This document shows, in pieces, positions 42,853-53,289 of a stretch of DNA of 64,000 nucleotides. The position numbers and the translations under genes are program-made. The stretch comes from Neoarius graeffei (Eukaryota > Chordata > Actinopteri > Siluriformes > Ariidae), in contig NC_083587.1 of NCBI RefSeq assembly GCF_027579695.1, positions 57,452,238 to 57,516,237 on the forward strand. The letters run 5' to 3'. The notes below the pieces were generated by a model. That model made no database searches. It had not been told where the DNA came from and saw only the letters and a program-made list of their open reading frames with translations. Position 1 is the first letter of the stretch. Every line of letters begins with the position of its first letter.

Positions 42853-43853
42853 TATTCGGGTTGGGCCTTATCCTGCCCTAAGTGTCCAGCCATGGGATTA
42901 AAGTGAGCCGCCTGGAATACCAATTCCTGGCTGCTCTTTGGAATCAAAAGCTGCGTGACTTGCTCTTTAGTCTGAGTGTCCTGCGTCACTCTGTATAATC
43001 TATCCTTCATAATAGAGAAATAGGAGAAAGACGGGGTGGCGTTTGGCTGGAGCGTTTGACCATCGATTACTCTCACTTGGTCAAACGCATGCCACAGAGT
43101 CGAGTCTCGCGACTGCTCTAATGGAAAATCCGCGAGGGATTCCCCGAGAGAGGGAGGAGGAGCCTGCTGCTCCTCACTCTGACGCGGAGATGACGTAGAC
43201 AGTTCTGTGACAGCTGCTCCCGCCAATGCAACACTGGGACCTCCCCCTGCTGAACTACGGCAGTACCCACTCTTCACTAAATGACTCATTAACTCCCCAA
43301 ATCCTGGCCAATCAGTCCCCAAAATTATCGAGTGGGTAAGGCGAGGATTAACCACCGCCTTTACTCTAAATTTTTCCCATTGAAAAAAAATGTGGACCAA
43401 CACTAAAGGGTAGTTGTGAACATCCCCATGTGCACACAACACCTTCACCAACTGTGCTCCCCCCAATGCCTCGTCTTGCACCAGGCTTTGGTGAATTGAG
43501 GTCTGATTACAGCCAGAGTCCACCGACACCTGATATGTATCCCCTTGGACACTCACCGGTATGCGATACGCTCCGGCCCGATCGAGGGTGGCTCCTGGCG
43601 TGTTGGGGATCCAAACCACCGCGCCCACCTCCATTGCCAAGCACTGCTGTTGGAGGTGGCCCGGCTCCCCGCAGCGCCAGCAAACCGGCCCGGGCTTCCT
43701 CTCTGCACCAGCACTCTGGGGCTCACTCACCTGAGGGGGGGAAGAGACAGACACAGAAGGGGGAAATGGGAGGGCAATGCAGGTGCGGCAGGCCAGCTGG
43801 GGTGGGGCTGGCCCCCGTCTCCACGGTGGGGGAATGGGGAGAGGACGGGACAC
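42852..43853 (-). pseudogene. Gag zinc knuckle and aspartic protease of the Gmr1-like element
   Basis: The CCHC knuckle reads CWRCGEPGHLQQQC. About 40 residues later is YQVSVDSGCNQTSIHQ, an aspartic protease active site in the DSG form. The continuation has LGTDWPGFGEL, the protease C-terminal G-x-D block. The stretch before the knuckle is proline-rich. It overlaps the previous frame around 43723-43853, where an indel in a GA-repeat (43857-43880) has probably shifted the frame. Confidence 0.8.
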
Positions 43854-44595
43854 AGAAGGGGAGAGAGAGAGAGAGGGGAGAAGAGGATGTCCGCTGTCCT
43901 GCCGTCGGAACAGCCGCCAAATGGTCCTCCGCCAGCTCGATGGCCTGATCCAGCGACGCCGGGAGGTGGCACTGGACCCACTCTGCGGTCCCTTCAGGTA
44001 GACGGGCGATGAACTGCTCCAGTACCACCTGATCGATGATTCCCTTGGTGTCGCGGTTGTTGGCCCTCAACCACCACCAGCAGGCATCCCGGAGTTGCTG
44101 GCCAAACGCGAACGGCCGGCCGACTTCCTCCAGGCGCAGATCGTGGAAGCACTGTCACTGCTGTTTGGGGGTGCGCCCCACACGCTGGAGGACGGCCCGG
44201 CAGAGGTCCACGTAGACCAGCCGGTGGTCGGCGGGGAGCTGTAGCGCGGCCAGCTGCGCCTCGCCCGTTAGCAGGGGGAGGAGGCACGCCGCGCGCTGTT
44301 CCACCGGCCAGCCCGAGGCCTCTGCTGCCTGCTCGAAGAGCATGAGGAGGGCCTCGGGGTCGTCATGCGGGCCCATCTTATTTAGGGTGAGGGGGGAAGG
44401 GCCCGCGGCGGTGGAGGTGGTGGACCCTGCCGACGCGAGGAGGTGCCGGAATGCCTGTCGATCTTCCTGCTGCACCAACACCAGGGCCTCGAACCATTGT
44501 TCTTGCTCCTTCCGGAGGGCGACTAGCGCCTGGTGCTGGCTCTGCTGGGCCGTGGCGAGGGCGTGGACTAGGTCCGCGGAGGGGGAGGACTCCAT
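43723..44595 (-). pseudogene. Gag of the Gmr1-like element with SCAN-like capsid domain
   Basis: It begins MESSPSADLVHAL and has a coiled-coil-like start (ATAQQSQHQALVALRKEQEQ), then MGPHDDPEALLMLFE and LLTGEAQLAAL. After a TGA at about 44155 the same frame continues with LRLEEVGRPFAFGQQLRDAC and VVLEQFIARLPEGTAEWVQC. This is the five-helix pattern of SCAN domains of vertebrate zinc-finger proteins, which are thought to derive from Gmr1-like gag. The single in-frame TGA is probably from CGA. Gag assembles the particle and binds the RNA. Confidence 0.8.
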
Positions 44596-44618
44596 GGGGC
44601 TGTTGTTTTCTGTGCTCT

Positions 44619-44638
44619 GATCCCGGGGTTCAGCACCA
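44619..44638 (-). other. Primer-binding site, complementary to tRNA-Phe
   Basis: The given strand reads GATCCCGGGGTTCAGCACCA, one base inside the 5' LTR. This is like the 3' end of vertebrate tRNA-Phe plus CCA at 18 of 20 positions, from my memory of that tRNA, so tRNA-Phe is the likely primer. Confidence 0.65.
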
Positions 44639-44639
44639 C

Positions 44640-44958
44640 TGTGACAGTTCGTATGAGTGGGAGGAGCACAGAAGGATGGCAGGCCAGAACTGAGTTCACA
44701 AAAAAATATTTATTCAGCTTTTCAGCTTATCTAATTGTCTCCCAGTCACACACTGGCGTGCACACACACACAGGTCATCTGGCTGGGGAGAGAGCTCTCC
44801 TCCTCTGCTCTCTCTCTCTCTTTAAATAGGGTGCGGTCACTGGGGAAGACACACAAACACACGTTAATAGACATCAGGTGCAGTGATTCTGCCACTTACC
44901 TTCCCTGACTCCGCCCTCCGGTCACAGACCGATGCTTGACCACACCCCCGCTGCCACA
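44640..44958 (-). repeat. 5' LTR of the Gmr1-like element
   Basis: It is a near-copy of 40016-40332, with scattered transitions (for example CAGTTCATATG versus CAGTTCGTATG). It carries the same TTTAAATAGG block and ends GCCACA, then the target duplication CCCGT (44959-44963). Confidence 0.9.
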
Positions 44959-45502
44959 CCCGTGTGCAGGACTGATCAACAGTTACCGGAAACATTTAGT
45001 TGCAGTTATTGCTGCACAAGGGGGTCACACCAGATACTGAAAGCAAATGTTCACATACTTTTGCCACTCACAGATATGTAATATTGGATCATTTTTCTCA
45101 GTAAATAAATGACCAAGTATAATATTTTTGTCTCATTTGTTTAACTGGGTTCTCTTTATCTACTTTTAGGACTTGTGTGAAAATCTGATGATGTTTTGGG
45201 TTATATTTTTGTAGAAATATAGAAAATTCTAAAGGGTTCACAAACTTTCAAGCACCAGTGTATATATACACCTTTTTTTTTTTAAAGTTTATATCGTTTA
45301 CCTATATTTTATATTTCATGTTTATTACTGTTTGCACCCCGGATAAGAGGGAAACGCAATTTCAATTCTCTGTATGTCCTGCACATATGGCATTATTGAC
45401 AATAAAGTTGACTTAAACTTGAACTTAAATATAGAGCTCTACAACACCCTGCTCATGGTTTTAGAAAGGAACATAAAAGGAAAATACATCAACACTACTC
45501 AC

Positions 45503-45763
45503 AATGGACACTGAGTGATAGCTTCTTGGATTCACCACGTCCGACTGAGTTAGTGGCAATGCAGGAAACAGACGTGTCTCTCATCACATCTTGAAGGACA
45601 AGAGTACTTCCTTTGTAGTGGATGGTGGTGTTGTTTCGGGTAACAAGCCACTCATAGAGTGTGGGGACAGGGCTGCTGTCGCTGGCACATCTAAGTAAGA
45701 TCTTCTTACCCTCGACCACAGCGCTGCTTCCTTCATAATCTACTCTCACGTCTGCAGGGGCAT
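45503..45763 (-). CDS. Siglec gene: Ig domain 4 exon
   Basis: The 261-nt exon, phase 1 on both sides, has acceptor AATTTTATCAG and donor ATT|GTGAGT. It encodes a C2-type Ig domain: DAPADVRVDYEGSSAVVEG, then ILLRCASDSSPVPTLYEWL (B-strand Cys, C-strand Trp), NNTT with an N-glycosylation sequon, and TSVSCIATNSVGRGESKKL with the F-strand Cys. It is very similar to the exon at 50900-51166, so one arose from the other by duplication. It lies between a Tc1 relic (to 45260) and a Tc1 at 46173. Confidence 0.85.
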
Positions 45764-46172
45764 CTGATAAAATTTATTAAATATAAAATACGTTTATGAA
45801 TGCAGCCTCATTTTGATATCCTATAATTATAAAACAGGAGGATTTTTTTTGGCAAACGACCCCAAGCCTTGACTGCAATATTCTTTTTTTTTACTCCAGA
45901 TTTATAACGTGCAACATGAGCAGCACTTTTTTTTTTTTTACATAATGTGCTGCTTTCTTGACTGAAAGTCAAGCATTTTTCTATAACATTTCATTTTTTG
46001 GTGATTTCAAGCACAACAACAAACTCTTAGACCTTTCCACTGTCATCTTGACTGTTGTCATGAGCTACATCTCGAATTAAAATATCTGAATTTACAATCA
46101 AAAGTACTTACTAATCTAGAAAATCAAAAAAAGTGGTACGCAAAACAGCTTTCAATAGATCTGACAGTTATA
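45764..46172. other. Intron sequence, nothing recognised
   Basis: AT-rich intron DNA between the domain 4 exon and a Tc1 element. Confidence 0.5.
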
Positions 46173-47787
46173 CAGTTCTGGTCAGAAGTTTACATACAGT
46201 GACATGAATGTCATCTTGGATATGAATGTCATGGCCATATTTGGGCTTTCAGTAATTTCTTTGAACTGTTCTTTTTCTGTGGCAGAATGTACAGCATACA
46301 TCTTTCATAAAAAAACACACTAGAATTTGGTGCAGAAGTTTTAATTTTCTTTGGGTTTTCTGAAATCAACACAGGGTCAAAATGATACATACAGGGTCAA
46401 AAATTTACATACACTCACTTAGATTATTAATTCAGAGGTGCTGAAACTTCCAAAATGTCTCATATCTTGCCAAAGCAGAGGTCTCTTAACTTTCTGTTAG
46501 TGATCATGATTGCTTATAGCTGGTAGCTTTTCTGTGCCTTCATAAAAAGGGTTTGTTTACAGCACTCATTGGATTGACCAACGCACAGTAAAATTGGAAA
46601 GTCCAAGGAGCTTGGTGCAGATCTGAGAAAGAGGATCGTAGATATACACAACTCCAGAAGGTCTCTTAGAGCCATTTATAAACAACTGCAAATTCCAAGA
46701 TCAGTTCAAACAATTGTATCCAGGTTATTGTGAGGTGTAGTCACTTGGTCAAGCCACTTTGCTTCAAGAAAACCCAAACTGTCACCCTCAGCTGAAAGGA
46801 AATTGGTTTGGATGAACAGGAACAACCTGGGAACCACTATGGCACAGCCCTGCCATGAACTAGAAGCTGATGGATCAATGTCTACAGTTCAGATCACCAT
46901 GGACTAAGAGGATGCTATCCAAGAAATAACCCCCTGCTCCAAAATTGACATCTTCAAGCTTAACTAAAGTTTGAAGCTGACCACATGGACAAAGAAAAAG
47001 CCTTCTAGAGGAAAGCTGTATGGTCAGATGAGACAAAGATTGAGTTGTTTGGCCACAATGACCACCATGTACAGAGGGACACTGTACCAGCTGGTGGTGG
47101 TGGTAGGATCATCATGCTCTGGAGCTGTTTTACTGCCAGTGGAACTGGTTCATTGCACAAAGTGGATGGAATAATGAAGAACGAAGACTACCTCAGAATT
47201 TTTCAGCATAAACCATCAGAAACTTGAACACTACTTGGGACTTGAGAGTTACAGCAGGACAATGAACCCAAACACACATTAGAGCTGGTTGTGGAGGATA
47301 AAGCAGGCTAACATTAAGCTTAAAACAAGTCCTGACTTCAACCCTATTGAAAATATATGGACCGTGCTTATAAGTCGAGTCCATGCCAAGAAAAAAATTT
47401 AATTGAACTCTACCAGTTCTACCATGAAGAGTCGTGACATATCCAACCAGAATTCTACCAGAAGCTTGTTCATGGTAAACAAAAATGTTTAGTCAAGGTG
47501 AATCTTGTGAAGAGATATTTTACCCAAGTATTAAGTGTGCTGTTTTTATGTATATTTTTGACCCTGTATGTATAATTTTGACCCTGTGTTGATTTCAGAA
47601 AACCCAAAGAAAATGAAAACTTGTGCACCAAATTCTAGTGTTTTTTTATTAAAGATGTCTGCTGTACAATCATTCTGCCACAGAAAAAGAACAGTTCAAA
47701 GAAATTACCGAAAGCCCAAATATTGCCATGACATTCATATCCAAGATGACATTCATGTCACTGTATGTAAACTTCTGACCACAACTG
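46173..47787 (+). mobile_element. Tc1-like element (Sleeping-Beauty-like ends), copy 2, decayed
   Basis: The ends CAGTTCTGGTCAGAAGTTTA (46173) and TAAACTTCTGACCACAACTG (47768-47787) have TA on both sides. It is the same family as 27804-29416 but in the opposite orientation. Transposase relics on the given strand include FGHNDHHVQRDTVPAGG (47045-47100) and GTGSLHKVDGIMKNEDYL. The frame is broken by stops. Confidence 0.9.
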
Positions 47788-48300
47788 TATGTGTGTGTCA
47801 CGTAAGGCACTGAATGCGGATACAAATGCAATTAAAGAGTTTATTAATAAACAGGGCAGAAAAATCAAAACCATGGTTCAAACTTGTAGTCAGTTTCAGG
47901 CAAAAATTCAGGGGACTTTCTGTGCAAACAACAATATCAAGAGCAAAATGCAAAATAACAACAAAAAAAGAGGAACCGAGATCAAAACCAGAGTGACAAT
48001 ACCAATCGGAGCACAGCTTGGTAAGTTCAGGGGAGAGTTCACTGAGTGTTACTTTGCACTTCAGCATTGTCCAAAGTCTGTAACCCTGTTCCACAACTGT
48101 AGTAATCCATACTGTATTATATCAAGAACTGCTCGACTAAGTAAAGAGAAACAACATCCATCATTACTTTAAGACATGAAGTGACTTTTAATTACTAAAA
48201 ATAAAGAAAAACCCTGAATTAGATGGTGTGTCCAAACTTTGGCTAGTACTGTGTGTACATGTGTTAACTGAATTCCATGAGAGCAACATCTGGCTTTCGT
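47788..48300. repeat. Retroelement-like scrap and short Tc1 MITE
   Basis: At 47840-48060 the text (GAGTTTATTAATAAACAGGG, CAGTTTCAGGCAAAAATTC) resembles an LTR or untranslated region relic that I cannot name. At 48095-48250 GTAATCCATACTGTATTATA, AAGAACTGCTCGACTAAGTA and GTGTCCAAACTTTGGCTAGT repeat the right part of the Tc1-type element at 12700-12890, again deleted for the transposase. Confidence 0.5.
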
Positions 48301-48929
48301 ACTATCTTACTATTGTTGGGTGTTAAATACTGTATTAAGTCACACTATCAAGAAAATACGCTGAAATAATATAACTCAATTTTTCATATACTGTACTGTT
48401 TTGCATAAGTATTGACCTCCCTTGAACGTTTTCACATGTGACAACCTGGAACTAAAATGGACTTAACTGGGAACTTGATATATTTGGCAGTTTATTCGGA
48501 CATTTTGTCAGAAGTTGAGTTCATAGCCCTGGGTTTATTGCGATATTTTCTCTTTTTGTGGAATAACTGATACTAGCGTTTTCTCCCCGAATCATTCAAA
48601 TCAATTCAGACTGCCTATTGCATAGAGATATAGCCAGCAGTTTATCCCCTTCAGACTTGATGTGTACAATTGTACATGTGACATTCCATAGCATTTTTCC
48701 TTGTGTCCAAAGGGGATATGTTAAAGCAGACAGAAAAAGAAATATTTATTAAAAAAAAATAAATAAAGCAAGCAGAGGCAAAAGAAGCTATAAATTAGAC
48801 TGAGACACATGGCTTCCCCAACTAAACCGAACCAAATAACTAAAGTACCCCATTATTGTTTAAAAAAAATGACAGGGAAAAATCTAAAGTTAAACTTAAC
48901 GTTGCTTCATGTGAGTCTGAGAAGGCAGT
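48300..48929. other. Intron sequence, right part related to 34861-35240
   Basis: No gene. From about 48760 the sequence parallels 34861-35130 (AAAATCTAAAGTTAAACTTAACG versus AAAGCTAAAGTTAGCAAACTTAAC). Confidence 0.45.
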
Positions 48930-48934
48930 CAACT

Positions 48935-48989
<55 letters not shown>

Positions 48990-49008
48990 GGAAATGAGAG
49001 AAAGAAAT

Positions 49009-49081
<73 letters not shown>

Positions 49082-49087
49082 GGAAAT

Positions 49088-49140
<53 letters not shown>

Positions 49141-49193
49141 GGAAATGAGAGAAAGAAATGAAGAAGGAAAAAAAGAAATAGGAAATGAAAAAG

Positions 49194-49228
<35 letters not shown>

Positions 49229-49247
49229 GGAAATGAGAGAAAGAAAT

Positions 49248-49284
<37 letters not shown>

Positions 49285-49383
49285 AACGAAGAAAGAAAGA
49301 AAGAAAGAAATGAAAAAGAAAGAAAGAAAGAGGAAATGAGAAAGAAATAAAGAAAGAAATAGGAAAAGAAAGAAAGAGGAAAT

Positions 49384-49432
<49 letters not shown>

Positions 49433-49435
49433 AAT

Positions 49436-49476
<41 letters not shown>

Positions 49477-49500
49477 AGAAATGAAAGAAAGAAAGAAGGA

Positions 49501-49562
<62 letters not shown>
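48930..49562. repeat. Long imperfect GAAA microsatellite
   Basis: Over 600 bp of GAAA repeats, interrupted regularly by AGGAAATGA and similar variants. The long open frames through it in all reading directions are repeat artefacts. It expands at a position where the relative at 34861-35240 has only a short unrelated spacer. Confidence 0.95.
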
Positions 49563-49563
<1 letters not shown>

Positions 49564-49672
49564 TCAACTTCACAATGCTTTTAGGATCTTTCTTGTTGGA
49601 TATCTAATAAATCCATGTTCCAATGTCTCTCATATCCCTGTGGTCTCGTGTTAGCAGCACAGTGTTAGAAGA

Positions 49673-50175
49673 CATGGCCAAAAGTTTGTGGACACCTGGC
49701 AATCACACTCATCTGTGGTTTTTCCCCCAAACTGCTGCCACACACCAAGTGCACATATGTATAGGATGCCATTGTATTCTGGAGCATTACAATTAAACTT
49801 CACTGGAACTAAGAGGTCCAAACCTGTTCCAGCAGGACAATACCAGTGTGCTGAAACTGAGCTCCATGAAGATATTCATGGCCAAGTTTGGAGTGGAAGA
49901 ACTTGAGTGTCCTACACAGAGCCCTGACCTCAACCCCACTGAATACTGGAACACCGACTGTACCCCAGGCCTCATCACCCAACATCAGTGAGGCCTGAAC
50001 TCACTAATGCTCATGTGGTTGAATGATCACTAATCCCCACAGCCATAACTCCAAAATCTAGTGGAAGGACTTCGCAGAACAGTGGAGTAAAGGGGGAATA
50101 AATCTGGAATGGGGAGATAAATAAGTACATTTGGATGTTATGTCCATATGTAGTCCACAATTTTTTGGCCATATA
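49673..50175. mobile_element. Short Tc1-like element with degraded transposase
   Basis: The ends TGGCCAAAAGTTTGTGGACA (49675) and TAGTCCACAATTTTTTGGCC (50151-50170) are inverted repeats. In between are relics such as CCTGACCTCAACCCCACTGA (49924), the SPDLNP block of a transposase. It is about 0.5 kb and not coding. Confidence 0.8.
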
Positions 50176-50333
50176 GGGTATATACTGTAACAGTAGCCAA
50201 TTGGGGGCATTTGTGAGCTCAGTTGGTAGCTGTTATATAACATGGGAGAGCTGGCTGGTGGGGGAAAATTGTTTTCTTTGGTAGACAGCTGGTACAAAAT
50301 GATGACGTATTAGGAGAAACACATTAGAAATAT

Positions 50334-50712
50334 TCATCCATCCATCCATTATCTGTAGCCGCTTATCCTGTACAGGGTCGCAGACAAGGTAGAGCCTATC
50401 CCAGTTGACTATGGGCGAAAGGCGGGGTACACCCTGGACAAGTTGCCAGGTCATCGCAGGGCTGACGCATAGAGACACAGACAACCATTCACACTCACAT
50501 TCACCCCTACGGTCAATTTAGAGCCACCAATTAGCCTAACCTGCATGTCTTTGGACTGTGGGGAAAACCGTAGCACCCGGAGGAAACCCACGCGGACACG
50601 GGGAGAACATGCAAACTCTACACAGAAAAGCCCTTGTTGGCCGCTGGGCTCAAACCCAGGACCTTCTTGCTGTGAGGCGACAGTGCTAACCACTACACCA
50701 CCATGCCGCCCC
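50334..50712 (-). mobile_element. SINE-A, full length, antisense, GGAT tail
   Basis: The 12-bp target duplication CATTAGAAATAT is perfect (50322-50333 and 50713-50724). Tail CATCCATCCATCCATT, body and head (ACCACTACACCACCATGCCG) are all present. Confidence 0.95.
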
Positions 50713-50899
50713 CATTAGAAATATATTATAGAAAATTAATCAATGTCTTTAGAAGCATGAATTCAACTGGTATAAAGAGGAATATTATCTTGTTTTTTGT
50801 CATTTTTTAATGCATTATCACACACTATTTTATGCTGGATCGCTACTCTCTGTGGCTCAGGAGGTGCAAAAGAAACTAAAGAACATCAAGACGGCTTAC

Positions 50900-51166
50900 A
50901 ATGGACATTAAGCGATAGCTGCTTTGATTCAGTCCGTCCAATGGAGTTAGTGACGATGCAGGAAACAGATGTGCGTCTTCTGACATCTTGAAGGACAACA
51001 GTACTTCCTTTGTGGCTGGTTGTTGTGGTGGTGTTGTTTTGGGTGACAAGCCACTCATAGAGTGTGGGCAAAGGCTTGCTGTTGCTGGTACATCGAAGCG
51101 AGATCTTCTTCCCTTCCATGACCGTGTTGCTTCCTGCGTAATCTATTTTCACTTCTGTAGGGGCAT
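50900..51166 (-). CDS. Siglec gene: Ig domain 3 exon
   Basis: The 267-nt exon, phase 1 at both ends, has acceptor CCTTTTATCAG and donor ATT|GTAAGC. It encodes a C2 domain: DAPTEVKIDYAGSNTVMEG, ISLRCTSNSKPLPTLYEWL with the B-strand Cys and C-strand Trp, an NTTTTT region with a sequon, and TSVSCIVTNSIGRTESKQL with the F-strand Cys. It is the tandem partner of domain 4 (45503-45763). An inverted copy of its last bases and splice donor lies 350 bp away at 51250-51274. Confidence 0.85.
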
Positions 51167-51249
51167 CTGATAAAAGGTGTTAAAGGTTTCTGTAGTGTCA
51201 TTTTGAAACATACAAAACACTTTGTTGGTTGAATGAATGTTCCATTCAT

Positions 51250-51274
51250 CAAGCTATCGCTTGATGTCCATTGT
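51250..51274 (+). repeat. Inverted copy of the Ig domain 3 exon end and splice donor
   Basis: The given strand has AGCTATCGCTTGATGTCCAT followed by TGTAA. The minus-strand exon end at 50896-50920 reads AGCTATCGCTTAATGTCCAT followed by TGTAA. They agree at 24 of 25 bases, on opposite strands, so the pre-mRNA could pair intron with the exon end and donor. Confidence 0.8.
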
Positions 51275-51429
51275 AAAAAAAAAAAAAGTTTTTGAGAAAC
51301 CAAACATGTCAGCATTAAAACAAATGAATTTTTGTCGTGTTTTCTGAACACTAAAAAAATTTGACAGACATGATGCACATTTTTATAAACACACTGCATG
51401 CATTTTTAAATGCTCTGCATTTTTGTTTG

Positions 51430-51670
51430 TACTTTGCACGGTATCGAGAGACGCTGGGAGGGTGGAGGTTGTAGGGTTAGAAATGTGAATTGTTGGTGCT
51501 AAAGAAGGCAACTGGACTTGCTTGAAATTCTTGAAGACATTTCACCTCTCATCCGAAAGGCTTCTTCAGTTCTGTCTGACTAGTGGGGAGTTCCAGGTAT
51601 TTATCCACTAGTGGACCAAAACCAACCCTAAGGAGAGTTGTTGAGGTCACATGGGTTGTTGACCCTCTCA
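51430..51670. repeat. Dispersed repeat fragment with CTTCTTCAGTTCTGTCTGAC
   Basis: TTGAAGACATTTCACCTCTCATCCGAAAGGCTTCTTCAG near 51530-51570 is a widespread teleost repeat segment that I recognise by look but cannot assign to a family. It continues past the MITE at 52251-52300. Confidence 0.45.
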
Positions 51671-52250
51671 TACCCCTTTTCCACCAAATCAGTTCCAGGG
51701 CTGGTTCGGGGTCAGTGCTGGTGCTGGTTCACAACTCGTTCAACATGCGAGCCAGCTGAGAACCAGTTTGCTTTTCCATAGCTTGCGGTGCTAAGGGAAG
51801 CCACGTCATTACGTTGCTGTATACGTCAGTTACGTCGTTGTATACGTCAGTTATGTCGCTGTATACGTCAGTTACGTTGCTACGTTTGCATAAACCTTGG
51901 CGCGAATATCGAAGCAAAAACAACACGGAAGAAGCAGCAGCAGCAACAACAATAATAATAATGGATGACTTCAAGTTTGTACAGCTGCTGCTTCTCGTCG
52001 CTTAAAAATGGCGATCTTTCGCGGTCTTGTTATTGTTGTTGGTCTTAACAACTCCCCCCCCCCCCCCCCCCCCCCCCCGCTGACGTAAGCGGTTCTTTCC
52101 TCTGGCCCAGCAGAGAGTTGGTGCTAGCCTGGAACCGGTTTTTCTGGCCCCAGAGCCAGTTCTTTGTCATCAGTGGAAACAGAAAACCCAGTTCCAAACT
52201 AAGCACTGGCCCCGAACCAGCCCTGGAACTGCTTTGGTGGAAAAGGGGCG
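51671..52250. mobile_element. MITE with 40-bp inverted repeats (PIF/Harbinger-like)
   Basis: The ends CCCCTTTTCCACCAAATCAG (51673) and the complement of CTGCTTTGGTGGAAAAGGGG (52229-52248) extend as inverted repeats for about 40 bp, including GGGCTGGTTCGGGG. A 3-bp TCA (51668-51670, 52251-52253) is the target duplication size of PIF/Harbinger. Inside are three copies of GCTGTATACGTCAGTTACGT (51816-51886) and a 27-base poly-C run (52051-52078). Confidence 0.75.
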
Positions 52251-53289
52251 TCAGTCATCCTGTAGGTTGTTATCCACTAGAGGATAAGAATGAAAAGTGA
52301 AAGACCAACTACAGTAACGGAAAGCGAGAAGACGTTATGTTATATACGAAGGAAAGGAAACGCAGGACCAAACTAATAAATATTGGCACTCAGCGAGCAC
52401 CTCGGTGTGATCAGCTGTTTGTTTAGTGACAGATTAATGGAACTGTCAGTGCATGGCAGGGGCGGAGCTAAGGGGTGGCCGGGGGGGCCGTATGCCACCC
52501 CAGGGCATTCCTTGGCCCCGCCCTGGCCACCCCAGGGCCGGACAATAAAATTTATAAAACCGATATGTCCCACGAAATGTTAGTTCCGCCCGCTGGATTT
52601 TTGTTCCGCCTATTTGGTGTCTGCGGGGATGCATATTACCGTAGCACATAAACATTTCGCGCGTTCAAGCAGCAGGTGGTATCAGATAGTCATGCTCTAG
52701 TCCGACAACACAACAACCTACGAACTACGTGAACGTGCAATTAATTTGGGATGTAAGTTATTCATCTCTTATACTCTCTTCAAGTTTTCTCACTTTGTTG
52801 ACATACAGTTACAATTCTGTCCTCAGACAATTCAGAGTTTCCAGAAATCTCCCGAGTTTCCAGAAATCTCCACTTTGCCCGGGGTTTTCAAAAGTATCTG
52901 TTTTCAGTGACTGAAACCTTCATTTACATGTAAATGCAACCATATAGATAAATATGAGTCTTTATAGATATCCGGCTACAGTGGGATTTGTGCTGTGTGC
53001 ATACATAGATAGATACTAGATACACAGAAAGCAAAACGTCGGTGGTTTTCAATTGTACGACTCAAAAGAGAAAATTACGTCGGCAAGTTGGCTGTCTGTG
53101 AATCACTTTGCTCACTCTAACCGCAGAATACAACTTTTAAAGTTAATGTTTGTCTGTTGCATGAAAATATAGAGATGTTGTGTGTTACTGGTGGGAGTAC
53201 ACATTGACTAATAATTGTCTGTCACACTCATACATATACAACACTCCTGCATTCTCTCAATACACACTCTCCCCCTACCCCTCTCATGC

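Larger units (their letters stand above)
40016..44958 (-). mobile_element. Gmr1-like Ty3/gypsy LTR retrotransposon
   Basis: LTRs of 317 and 319 bp (40016-40332 and 44640-44958) begin TGTGACAGTT and end GCCACA, with a 5-bp target duplication CCCAT/CCCGT. The minus strand reads gag with a SCAN-like capsid end, a CCHC knuckle, aspartic protease, integrase, GPY module, then reverse transcriptase and RNase H. Integrase upstream of RT, with a Ty3/gypsy-type RT, is the hallmark of Gmr1-like elements. The element is defective: a stop in gag, frameshifts, and a substituted RT catalytic Asp. It lies inside the Tc1-B relic, in the intron between Ig domains 4 and 5. Confidence 0.9.
38706..45260 (+). mobile_element. 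Tc1-B family, dead copy split by an LTR retrotransposon
   Basis: The left end CAGTGGTGCTTGAAAGGTTG (38706) and right end CAAACTTTCAAGCACCAGTG (45241-45260) belong to the same family as the intact copy at 55662. TA flanks are present. Sequence at 40001-40015 continues at 44959 (AGGACTGATCAACAGTTACC) once the LTR element is removed. Confidence 0.9.

Noticed and set aside
43430-44012. Plus-strand frames of 155-172 codons in the LTR element
   Set aside because: They are antisense shadows of the gag/protease region, which is GC-rich and so has few stops.
48929-49573. 214-codon minus-strand frame rich in F, L and S, and plus-strand KKER frames
   Set aside because: They are translations of the GAAA microsatellite with no start context, domain or splice support.
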